From positions 1-5,188 of the forward strand of contig JAJZNH010000791.1 in assembly GCA_021811745.1 (NCBI GenBank): a stretch of DNA of 5,188 bases. Direction: 5' to 3'. Under the pieces are notes generated by a model. That model saw only the letters and a list, made by a program, of their open reading frames with translations. It ran no database searches and was not told where the DNA came from. This document shows positions 1 through 5,096 of this stretch, piece by piece. Numbering within the stretch: position 1 is the stretch's first letter; each line of letters starts with the position of its first letter. Both the position numbers and the translations under genes were made by a program. The DNA comes from Acidobacteriota bacterium. Its GTDB lineage: Bacteria > Acidobacteriota > Terriglobia > Terriglobales > Acidobacteriaceae.

Positions 1-1946
1 CCAGCGTCGAACCGGAGCGGCTGGCGACGATGCTTCGCGTTATGGCCCATCGCGGTCCCGACGGACATGGTATCTACACTGGCCGGGAAGCTGGACTGGC
101 TCACGCGCGTCTTAGCATTATCGACATCGAAGGCGGCCGTCAGCCCATGTCCATCGACAATGGCCGTTTTTGGATCACCTTCAATGGGGAGATTTTTAAC
201 TACCTCGAACTCAGGGAAGAACTCATTCGCAGAGGGCACCTTTTCGCAACGCGCTCAGACACTGAAGTCATTCTGCACCTTTATCAGGAGATGGGCGAGG
301 AATGCGTGAACGAACTGAATGGCCAATGGGCGTTTGCCATTTGGGACGCTGCACTCCACAAGCTGTTCCTGTCGCGCGATCGGCTGGGAGTCCGGCCGCT
401 ATTCTACGCGCAGACTGTTGAAGGTTTTCGGTTCGCTTCCGAGATCAAAGCGCTGCACACATGCCCGGACGTTCCGTGCGAACTCGATTTGCAGGGGCTC
501 GATCAGATCTTCACCTATTGGGTGACGCTGCCACCTCGCACGGCATTCCGCGGCATCCAGCAATTGCCGCCAGGCCATTCGCTCGTGTTCGAAGATGGCC
601 GCGTCCGCATACGGGAGTATTGGAAGCTCGAATACATACCTGCCGATGACCGAGCTGCGGAGAGCGAGCAGAAACTGACCGAAGAGCTGCTGGCACTGCT
701 GCAGGACGCCACCCGGATCCGTTTACGTTCCGATGTCCCCGTGGGCGCTTATCTCAGCGGGGGCCTTGATTCAACCTTGATCACGGCTCTAACCCGGTCA
801 TTCATGGGGGACCGTTTGCGCACCTTCTCCGTCAGCTTCAACGAGGAGGAATTCGACGAGAGCTGCTATCAGCAGGAGGCCAGCTCTTTCCTAGGCACAT
901 GTCACACAGACATCCGCTGCTCAAAGGATGACATCGCGCGGGTGTTCCCGTTGGTCATATGGCACGCGGAGCAGCCAATCATTCGAACGGCGCCGGCGCC
1001 GATGTTTCTGCTGTCCCAACTGGTGCGGCACAGCGGCTTCAAGGTTGTCTTGACCGGTGAGGGCGCCGACGAAACCCTGGGCGGATACGACATCTTCAAA
1101 GAGACCAAAATCCGTCAGTTCTGGGGTCGCCGTCCGTCTTCGCAATGGCGACCGCTTCTGCTGAAGCGTCTCTATCCCTACTTGGAAGGTATTCAGAATC
1201 AACCAACGGCATACCTGAAAGGTTTCTTTCACGTATCGGAAAAAGATCTGGCGAACCCATACTTCTCGCATCTGCCACGATGGGAGTTGACGGCCCGGCT
1301 GAAAACACTCCTCTCCGATGAATCCCGGAAGGAACTCGGCGCTCATCCCGGAATGCTCGAACTTGATGCCCAGATCCCCCAGGGTTTCGCTTCCTGGGAG
1401 CCGTTCAACAGGGCGGAGTACCTGGAGACGAAATACCTGTTGCCCGGCTATATTCTTTCCTCGCAAGGGGACCGGATGGCCATGGCCCATGCCGTAGAGG
1501 GGCGCTATCCGTTTCTCGACCACCGGGTGGTTGAGTTTGCGGCGAAGCTTCCGCCCAACCTCAAGATGAAGGCGATCGATCAAAAATACCTTCTCAAGCG
1601 GGCTGCTGCCGGACGGATCCCGGAATCGATACGGAAACGATACAAGCAGCCGTACAGGGCGCCCGAGGGAAAGAGCTTTTTGCAAGACTCAGACGATTAC
1701 GTGCAGGACCTTCTTTCAGGTGAATCCATTCGGCGCTGGGGAGTATTCAATCCCCAAGGAGTCGACGCCCTGGTTGCCAAGTTCAAATCTGGCCGCGCTT
1801 TCAGCACCAAAGACAACATGGCCTTAGTCGGAGTTCTGTCGACCCAGATCCTGCTGGATCAGTTCGTTGGCAAGAACGCCTGCACCGCTACGGCGCAATG
1901 TGTAGCTCCGGAAGAATCGACCGCCGGATTCTGGAGATGTGCATGA
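1..1946 (+). CDS. asnB: Asparagine synthase (glutamine-hydrolysing)-like amidotransferase, 5' truncated by window edge
   Basis: Class II glutamine amidotransferase/ATP-dependent amide synthetase. In the family, the N-terminal domain releases ammonia from glutamine and the C-terminal domain adenylates a carboxylate (aspartate or a pathway intermediate) and amidates it in the cytoplasm. The frame is open back to base 3, and the conserved HRGPDG motif sits only about 8 residues after the ATG at 30. That ATG is therefore internal: the true start with the catalytic Cys2 (MCGI) lies outside the window. Counting from that ATG, visible motifs are HRGPDGHG (7-14), RLSIID (27-32), NGEIFNY (52-58), SDTE (76-79), the PP-loop SGGLDS (243-248), LTGEGADE (341-348) and GRYPFLDHR (491-499). 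Both domains look intact. The sequence WHAEQPIIRTAPAPMFLLS (311-329) is more like amidotransferases of biosynthetic clusters than housekeeping AsnB, which is a judgement from memory. It is followed at close spacing by a hydrolase and an ACP on the same strand. The family is certain; aspartate as substrate is not. Confidence 0.95.
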   Translation, partial: SVEPERLATMLRVMAHRGPDGHGIYTGREAGLAHARLSIIDIEGGRQPMSIDNGRFWITFNGEIFNYLELREELIRRGHLFATRSDTEVILHLYQEMGEECVNELNGQWAFAIWDAALHKLFLSRDRLGVRPLFYAQTVEGFRFASEIKALHTCPDVPCELDLQGLDQIFTYWVTLPPRTAFRGIQQLPPGHSLVFEDGRVRIREYWKLEYIPADDRAAESEQKLTEELLALLQDATRIRLRSDVPVGAYLSGGLDSTLITALTRSFMGDRLRTFSVSFNEEEFDESCYQQEASSFLGTCHTDIRCSKDDIARVFPLVIWHAEQPIIRTAPAPMFLLSQLVRHSGFKVVLTGEGADETLGGYDIFKETKIRQFWGRRPSSQWRPLLLKRLYPYLEGIQNQPTAYLKGFFHVSEKDLANPYFSHLPRWELTARLKTLLSDESRKELGAHPGMLELDAQIPQGFASWEPFNRAEYLETKYLLPGYILSSQGDRMAMAHAVEGRYPFLDHRVVEFAAKLPPNLKMKAIDQKYLLKRAAAGRIPESIRKRYKQPYRAPEGKSFLQDSDDYVQDLLSGESIRRWGVFNPQGVDALVAKFKSGRAFSTKDNMALVGVLSTQILLDQFVGKNACTATAQCVAPEESTAGFWRCA

Positions 1947-1999
1947 TATCGGCGGCGGTCTTGCGATCGATTACCGTCTTGGTTCTCTTCAGCATTTGA
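1943..1999 (+). other. 18-codon hydrophobic leader-like reading frame overlapping the asnB stop
   Basis: An ATG at 1943 overlaps the asnB TGA (ATGA) and opens a frame encoding MISAAVLRSITVLVLFSI, then TGA at 1997-1999. The peptide has an arginine followed by a hydrophobic core, as in a short signal peptide. It is in the same frame as the downstream hydrolase: after the TGA the frame continues through DCGGNA into the GTG start at 2018. It could be the remnant or interrupted secretion signal of the hydrolase, a small coupling peptide, or chance. No Shine-Dalgarno site of its own was noted, so translation would rely on coupling to asnB. Confidence 0.35.
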
Positions 2000-2003
2000 G
2001 ATT

Positions 2004-2010
2004 GCGGAGG
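2004..2010 (+). promoter_or_regulatory. Ribosome binding site of the SGNH hydrolase gene
   Basis: GCGGAGG ends 7 nt before the GTG at 2018. This strong Shine-Dalgarno match at good spacing is the main reason for choosing the GTG start. The nearest in-frame stop upstream is the TGA at 1997, so no other start with a good site is available. Confidence 0.75.
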
Positions 2011-2017
2011 TAACGCC

Positions 2018-2764
2018 GTGATATCAGTCGAAAATGCCGGACTCGCCGCTCTCACGGCTTCCGATATTTCTCGCCTAGCAAGCCAGAAGGTCTTCTTCGG
2101 TCATCAATCCGTCGGCGATGATATCGTGCGCGGTCTCCGCGATCTGATGGCCTCGGAACCGCGATTGAAGCTTCGCATCGTGGAGTCGGCCGACCCGCAA
2201 CTTATCAACAGTCCCGCCTTTGTGGAATCTCATATCGGCTACAACGCTGATCCGCAATCCAAGGCCGAAGCGTTCAGGGCAATCGTGGACAGGGGAATCG
2301 GCCGGGAAGGGGGGATCGTCATGTACAAGTACTGCTACGTAGACGTCGGTCCTTCCACCGATATCCCGCGAATGTTTCAATTGTATCGGCGTGGCATTAA
2401 CGCCCTCAAAGCGAAATACCCTTCGCTCCGGTTCGTGCACATCACCATTCCGCTTACCACCCTGGAGCCGTCGGTGAAGGGTTGGGCCAAGCGGATCCTC
2501 GGCCGGGCGACGGCGAGAGACCTGAACCGCAAGCGGAATGAGTACAACCGCTTGCTGGTGCAAGCCTATAGCGGAACGGATCCGGTTTTTGATCTCGCGA
2601 AAGTCGAATCGACGCGTCGCGATGGATTGCGATCCGAGTTCATCGAGAGCGGCCAGCAAACCTTCACGCTCGCTCCGGAATTCACGAGGGACGGCGGTCA
2701 TCTGAACGAAGCTGGGCGGCGCATTGCTGCCGAGCACTTGCTTCTCGCCTTGGCGAAGTTGTGA
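2018..2764 (+). CDS. SGNH/GDSL-like hydrolase family protein
   Basis: A 248-aa protein starting at GTG. The N-terminal part has KVFFGHQSVGDDIV (24-37), where GHQS stands in the place of the GDS(L) block and Ser31 is the likely nucleophile. Near the C-terminus TRDGGHLNEAGRRIAAEHLL (223-242) has the DxxH catalytic pair, Asp225 and His228, followed by the helix usual in SGNH hydrolases. In between are a hydrophobic strand (VMYKYCYVDV, 101-110), a second strand FVHITIPLTTLEP (139-151) and a helical segment RKRNEYNRLL (171-180). SGNH enzymes are esterases, lipases or carbohydrate O-acyl hydrolases and transferases. With an ACP 37 nt downstream, acyl removal or transfer is a reasonable inference, but the substrate is unknown. 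As annotated it has no signal peptide, so it would be cytoplasmic. However, an in-frame hydrophobic segment lies just upstream behind a TGA, and the exported form may have been lost or mis-sequenced. Confidence 0.82.
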   Translation: MISVENAGLAALTASDISRLASQKVFFGHQSVGDDIVRGLRDLMASEPRLKLRIVESADPQLINSPAFVESHIGYNADPQSKAEAFRAIVDRGIGREGGIVMYKYCYVDVGPSTDIPRMFQLYRRGINALKAKYPSLRFVHITIPLTTLEPSVKGWAKRILGRATARDLNRKRNEYNRLLVQAYSGTDPVFDLAKVESTRRDGLRSEFIESGQQTFTLAPEFTRDGGHLNEAGRRIAAEHLLLALAKL

Positions 2765-2783
2765 GTCAGTTCACGTACTACAT

Positions 2784-2793
2784 GAGAGAGGGG
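2784..2793 (+). promoter_or_regulatory. Ribosome binding site of the ACP gene
   Basis: The purine run GAGAGAGGGG lies 8 nt before the ATG at 2802. It gives a good Shine-Dalgarno match and supports that start. Confidence 0.6.
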
Positions 2794-2801
2794 TGTAACA
2801 A

Positions 2802-3095
2802 ATGAATAAACTCATCCGTGAGCAGTTACGAACCTTCGTCTATCAAAACTTCCTGCTCGGTCAGGACTTCGTCCTCGGCGATTCCGATTCTTTTCTCCAG
2901 AATGGGGTGATCGATTCGATGGGAGTGCTGGAGTTGGTCACCTTTCTGCAGGAGACCTATGGCATCACCGTCGAAGACGAGGAACTCATACCCGACAATC
3001 TCGACACATTTGAGAACGTGGCTGCCTATGTTTCACAGAAGCTCGACAGCAAAGCGTCGATGAACCCAAGTGCCGATGGCGGGGTGTTGGTATGA
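2802..3095 (+). CDS. Acyl carrier protein (phosphopantetheine-binding)
   Basis: A 97-aa, acidic, helical protein of normal ACP size with an extra C-terminal tail of about 14 residues (KASMNPSADGGVLV). The attachment motif is NGVIDSMGVLELVTFL (34-49); Ser39 in the DSM triplet is the expected 4'-phosphopantetheine site. The later sequence GITVEDEELIPDNLDTFENVAAYV (54-77) matches helix III and IV of the PP-binding fold. It carries acyl or aminoacyl groups as thioesters for partner enzymes in the cytoplasm. It is divergent from the housekeeping fatty-acid AcpP and stands alone without fab genes, so it is probably dedicated to the cluster with the amidotransferase and hydrolase. An AMP-forming ligase or acyltransferase would be expected nearby to load it, but none is in the window. 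Its TGA overlaps the ATG of a short reading frame (ATGA), the usual sign of a coupled downstream gene. Confidence 0.92.
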   Translation: MNKLIREQLRTFVYQNFLLGQDFVLGDSDSFLQNGVIDSMGVLELVTFLQETYGITVEDEELIPDNLDTFENVAAYVSQKLDSKASMNPSADGGVLV

Positions 3096-3154
3096 CCGCC
3101 TCGGCAGAGGTTTCCGCCGACATCCTGCGGATTAACGCGTTGAGCCAAGCCTAA
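3092..3154 (+). pseudogene. 20-codon reading frame coupled to the ACP stop, possible remnant of a lost operon gene
   Basis: The ATG at 3092 overlaps the ACP stop as ATGA and encodes MTASAEVSADILRINALSQA before TAA at 3152. The overlap geometry is what one expects for the next gene of the operon, but the frame closes after 20 residues. No domain is recognisable. It may be the 5' scar of a truncated gene (in such clusters an acyl ligase or transferase often follows), a short real peptide, or chance. A further open stretch follows the TAA up to a TAG at about 3230, without a ribosome binding site or familiar motif. Confidence 0.3.
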
Positions 3155-3173
3155 CGAAGCATGGAAAGACCAA

Positions 3174-3258
3174 GGCCGGAACCTGGAATCATGGCCGCGT
3201 TAAAATTACCCCGGATTCCGCGCAGGTTAGATTAGGTCAGAGGGGAACGGTTCCGGCC
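3174..3258. repeat. Perfect 10-bp inverted repeat with nested 6-bp inverted repeat in the convergent intergenic gap
   Basis: GGCCGGAACC at 3174-3183 is the exact reverse complement of GGTTCCGGCC at 3249-3258, 65 nt apart. Just inside the left arm, GGAATC (3185-3190) pairs with GATTCC (3214-3219). A transcript could therefore form a stem with an inner branch. The right arm also overlaps the small palindrome GGAACGGTTCC (3244-3254). No transposase or target duplication is visible. The role is unknown: candidates are mRNA 3'-end structure, a protein-binding site or an element remnant. Confidence 0.45.
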
Positions 3259-3259
3259 G

Positions 3260-3281
3260 CAGTCGGGTATCCGCCCGATTG
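3260..3281. terminator. 8-bp hairpin between convergent genes, without a U-tract
   Basis: CAGTCGGG and CCCGATTG pair as an 8-bp stem with one G-T wobble around the loop TATCCG. It lies about 25 nt beyond the stop of the minus-strand anti-sigma gene and about 165 nt beyond the ACP stop. Neither strand shows a T-run after it, so it is not a classical intrinsic terminator. It could still protect 3' ends or pause polymerase on either strand. Confidence 0.35.
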
Positions 3282-3305
3282 GGCTATAAATCGCTGTTCC
3301 CTCCC

Positions 3306-3986
3306 CTAGCCGCGCACTGAGACGCCGGAGAACGAAAGCACGGCCAGGCCGCGCACCGGCTGGCCAAAGAAGCGGGCCGGCTCAAAGCGGCTCATCAGCA
3401 ACAGGTTTTCCACCTGCGCACGGGTAGAGGGATCTCTCGGACCGGCGACAATGCGGTAGTCGTACACCTGTCCCTCGTCGTTGACATAGGCCTCGACGAT
3501 CACCGGAACGCCTGCATCGTTGATGGTATTTCCCACCCCGCTGGAGAGATAAAGCAGCCGCGGCGATGTCGCCATTCCCAGTGGCTCGTCCTTGCTGGCC
3601 TGCGCCGGCTGGGGCTGGGCAAACATGCTCACCAGAACGATCACCGTGCCCAGCAGCAGCACAGCGCTGGCAAAACCGGCCGAAGCCTGCAGCAAAAAGG
3701 GACCAATCGTGTTCTTCCAGGCCAGATTCAAGGCCTGGAACCGGCTGCGGCGGCTTCGCGCCCGCTCCTGACTCACCGCTACCCGGATTCGCAAGAGCAA
3801 ATCAGCCGGCTCTGAGACCGGCCCCAGCATGGCAAGCGAGGACTGTATGCGCCGCAAGGAGTCCCACTCCCGCCCACACTCCCGGCACCCGTCCAGATGA
3901 GCGGCCATCTCCTGCATCTCGCGTCCGCTCAAACGGCCGTCAAGGTACTCGGTAAACTTTGCCTCCATAGTTTCGCAGCCGCTCAT
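3306..3986 (-). CDS. Zinc-finger (ZAS) membrane anti-sigma factor with TonB-like C-terminal domain
   Basis: A 226-aa protein. The N-terminal cytoplasmic part carries the zinc-binding anti-sigma signature HLDGCREC (His30-x3-Cys34-x2-Cys37), with a further Cys4, preceded by the typical EYLDGRLSGREMQEMAAHL helix region. One membrane segment follows at about 104-123 (GFASAVLLLGTVIVLVSMFA), then a Pro/Gln-rich linker (QPQPAQA). The periplasmic part at about 160-226 (VPVIVEAYVNDEGQVYDYRI ... SRFEPARFFGQPVRGLAVLSFS) resembles the TonB C-terminal fold pattern: beta strand, DEGxV turn, then the FxPAxxxGxPV motif. It should hold the partner sigma factor inactive at the inner membrane and release it on a signal sensed outside. 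Its ATG overlaps the sigma TGA, and GAGGAGG lies 4 nt upstream, which fixes the start over the internal Met7. The sensed signal is unknown. Confidence 0.88.
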   Translation of the reverse strand: MSGCETMEAKFTEYLDGRLSGREMQEMAAHLDGCRECGREWDSLRRIQSSLAMLGPVSEPADLLLRIRVAVSQERARSRRSRFQALNLAWKNTIGPFLLQASAGFASAVLLLGTVIVLVSMFAQPQPAQASKDEPLGMATSPRLLYLSSGVGNTINDAGVPVIVEAYVNDEGQVYDYRIVAGPRDPSTRAQVENLLLMSRFEPARFFGQPVRGLAVLSFSGVSVRG

Positions 3987-4675
3987 CGCGCCTCCTCTCC
4001 CATGGGCAACTCAAATCCGGAAACCGGAGCAGCATGCGTTCCCGGCCGCAGCGCCGTCAATTCAGCTTTCAGCAGCGCACGGCCACGCACCAGCCTCGAT
4101 TTAATTGTTCCCAGGTTCACTCCCTGGATCTCTGCCACTTCCTCGTAAACGAACCCTTCTATGTCGCGCAGAATCAATGTGGTGCGAAATGGCTCCTGCA
4201 CACGGCCCAGGGCCGCCTCCACCCGCTCCCGGTTCTCGGCGTGCAGAGCAGCGTCGTAGGGTGATTCGGACGGGTCCACAAGCATCTCCTTCAGAAGAAC
4301 CGGTGTTCCAGCTTCCCCGTCTGTCACTTCCTGCTCCATGGGAACTTCTCGTTGCTTGTGCCGCACCCACCAGCGCTGCTGGTTCGATGCCTCGCGCAGA
4401 GCGATCCGGTAAATCCACGTACGCAGGGACGATTCGCCGTGAAAATTCTTAACGCCCCGGAAGATCTTTACAAAAACTTCCTGGGTCAGGTCAGCAGCGT
4501 CCGCGCGGTTGCGAACAATCCGCGCCAATAGAGAGAAAATCGGTTGATGGTAGCGCGCGATAAGCCACGCAAAGGCCTCTTCGGAGCCGGCCTGGAGCTC
4601 CTCGATCAGAGCCGCCTCTTCGGATTGGAGCGTAAACGCGCTGGCAAGATTGCCCATGGTGAGGTCCGCCTGCAA
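3983..4675 (-). CDS. ECF-type RNA polymerase sigma factor (sigma-70 family)
   Basis: A sigma factor with only regions 2 and 4, the size expected for extracytoplasmic-function sigmas (230 aa from the TTG at 4675, 224 aa from the ATG at 4657). In numbering from the ATG, region 2 runs about 24-103 with FAWLIARYHQPIFSLLARIV, DLTQEVFVKIF (56-66) and SSLRTWIYRIALREASNQ (76-93). An acidic linker follows. Region 4 at about 145-200 has EPFRTTLILRDIEGFVYEEV (155-174) and the helix-turn-helix NLGTIKSRLVRGRALLK (181-197). It directs RNA polymerase to stress or envelope promoters when freed by the overlapping anti-sigma. Start choice: GGGAGG (4684-4689) lies 8 nt before the TTG at 4675, while the ATG at 4657 (MGNLASAF) has no good site. 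Both are possible. The frame is open to a GTG at 4942, but the extension lacks sigma features and contains the likely promoter. Confidence 0.93.
   Translation of the reverse strand: MQADLTMGNLASAFTLQSEEAALIEELQAGSEEAFAWLIARYHQPIFSLLARIVRNRADAADLTQEVFVKIFRGVKNFHGESSLRTWIYRIALREASNQQRWWVRHKQREVPMEQEVTDGEAGTPVLLKEMLVDPSESPYDAALHAENRERVEAALGRVQEPFRTTLILRDIEGFVYEEVAEIQGVNLGTIKSRLVRGRALLKAELTALRPGTHAAPVSGFELPMGEEAR
3991..3997 (-). promoter_or_regulatory. Ribosome binding site of the anti-sigma gene inside the sigma gene
   Basis: On the minus strand GAGGAGG lies 4 nt before the anti-sigma ATG, within the last codons of the sigma gene. The start and stop share ATGA, so translation is probably coupled and gives matched amounts of the two partners. 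Confidence 0.65.
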
Positions 4676-4683
4676 ATCAGTGT

Positions 4684-4689
4684 CCTCCC
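4684..4689 (-). promoter_or_regulatory. Shine-Dalgarno site that favours a TTG start for the sigma gene
   Basis: GGGAGG on the minus strand is 8 nt from TTG (4673-4675) and 26 nt from the first ATG (4655-4657). The spacing supports initiation at TTG, adding six residues (MQADLT) before the ATG-encoded Met. Confidence 0.5.
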
Positions 4690-4872
4690 ACCTTACCGCA
4701 ACAAATGCAAACTTGGCACCATTCTCATTCGCCCCGGCCCGAAAAAATAATTCATGCCGAAACGCTGGTTGCGGCCACTCCCACAGCAAAAGCCTGCCGT
4801 AAATCCGATGCTGCCATGGAGTGCGCGGGAAGCGGGGCACCTGTGAATGACCAAGCGTCCCACGCTCTCTAT
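4690..4872 (-). other. Probable 5' untranslated leader of the sigma/anti-sigma operon
   Basis: The region between the predicted transcription start (about 4872) and the sigma ribosome binding site is about 180 nt, long for a bacterial leader. It contains a T-run (ATTATTTTTTC on the minus strand, about 4741-4751) after a weak GC stem, but no hairpin strong enough to call an attenuator. No known riboswitch core is recognised. Confidence 0.35.
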
Positions 4873-4878
4873 TATCAC

Positions 4879-4907
4879 TTAGACACCGGCACCGCAAAAA
4901 GTGTTCC
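4879..4907 (-). promoter_or_regulatory. ECF-type promoter upstream of the sigma/anti-sigma operon
   Basis: On the minus strand GGAAC (4903-4907, within GGGAACAC followed by five T) is followed 19 nt later by TCTAA (4879-4883), preceded by G to give GTCTAA. This matches the RpoE-like pattern of a GGAAC -35 box with a TCTAA -10 box, at one base more than the usual spacing. Such promoters are typically recognised by the sigma factor they drive, so autoregulation is inferred. A GATAAT at 4871-4876 could be a housekeeping -10 box, but its -35 is poor. Confidence 0.6.
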
Positions 4908-4960
4908 CGGTCACGGAGGCTGGATCGAGTCCAAGGCAGCACTCTCCTTTTTCAGTCCTT

Positions 4961-4990
4961 CCGCCACTTTACGCCCCACTTATGTTCCAC
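4961..4990 (-). repeat. Three GTGG direct repeats with A-rich spacers (operator-like)
   Basis: The minus strand reads GTGGAACATAA, GTGGGGCGTAAA, GTGGCGG in tandem: three GTGG cores at steps of 11 and 12 bp, each of the last two preceded by AA. Same-face tandem spacing near one helical turn is typical of operators. The look is similar to MraZ boxes (TGGG repeats before mraZ), but no mraZ follows. It lies about 55 bp upstream of the predicted ECF promoter. Confidence 0.3.
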
Positions 4991-5017
4991 CTCCAGGAGC
5001 CGTTGATAAGCAAAGAA

Positions 5018-5035
5018 CCGCCATCTTCCTGGCGG
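5018..5035 (-). terminator. Possible intrinsic terminator for a minus-strand gene beyond the right edge
   Basis: CCGCCA and TGGCGG form a perfect 6-bp GC-rich stem with a 6-nt loop. On the minus strand it is followed by TTCTTTGCTTAT, 8 T in 12 bases. This suits a weak Rho-independent terminator separating an upstream minus-strand gene from the sigma operon. On the plus strand no T-run follows. Confidence 0.35.
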
Positions 5036-5062
5036 ATCAAAGGCGGCGCGAAGATCGGTCGT

Positions 5063-5096
5063 CATGCCCCGCCGCAACCGCCGCGCGGGGCCGATG
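5063..5096. repeat. GC-rich imperfect hairpin
   Basis: GCCCCGC (5066-5072) pairs with GCGGGGC (5085-5091) across a 12-nt loop, and CAT (5063-5065) with ATG (5094-5096) across a 2-nt bulge. There is no T-run on either side. It is possibly a REP-like structure or simply GC-rich sequence. Confidence 0.25.

Noticed and set aside
921..1685. Long minus-strand open frame (254 codons) opposite asnB
   Set aside because: It lies wholly within the certain asnB coding region. The translation has no recognisable domain, and GC-rich codon use commonly leaves such antisense frames open.
30..1946. ATG at 30 as the real start of asnB
   Set aside because: It would remove the catalytic N-terminal cysteine and begin inside the glutaminase domain. 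The frame continues upstream to the window edge.
2075..2737. Minus-strand open frame (220 codons) opposite the SGNH hydrolase
   Set aside because: The plus strand has the catalytic motifs, a ribosome binding site and operon context. The antisense product shows no motif.
3161..3232. Short plus-strand frame starting MERPRPEPG after the operon
   Set aside because: It has no ribosome binding site, only 24 codons, no recognisable motif, and overlaps the inverted repeats.
3566..4452. Several plus-strand open frames opposite the sigma/anti-sigma genes
   Set aside because: The minus-strand products are clear family members. The plus products are Pro/Arg/Ala-rich shadows of GC-rich codons.
4741..4790. 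T-run after a weak stem in the sigma leader as an attenuator
   Set aside because: The best stem I find is only about 4 bp and is separated from the T-run by several bases, which is not enough to call a terminator or riboswitch.
3983..4942. Sigma factor starting at the GTG at 4942 (319 aa)
   Set aside because: The extra ~90 N-terminal residues have no sigma-like sequence, make the protein much longer than an ECF sigma, and contain a good ECF promoter. The only ribosome-binding-like sequence abuts the GTG.
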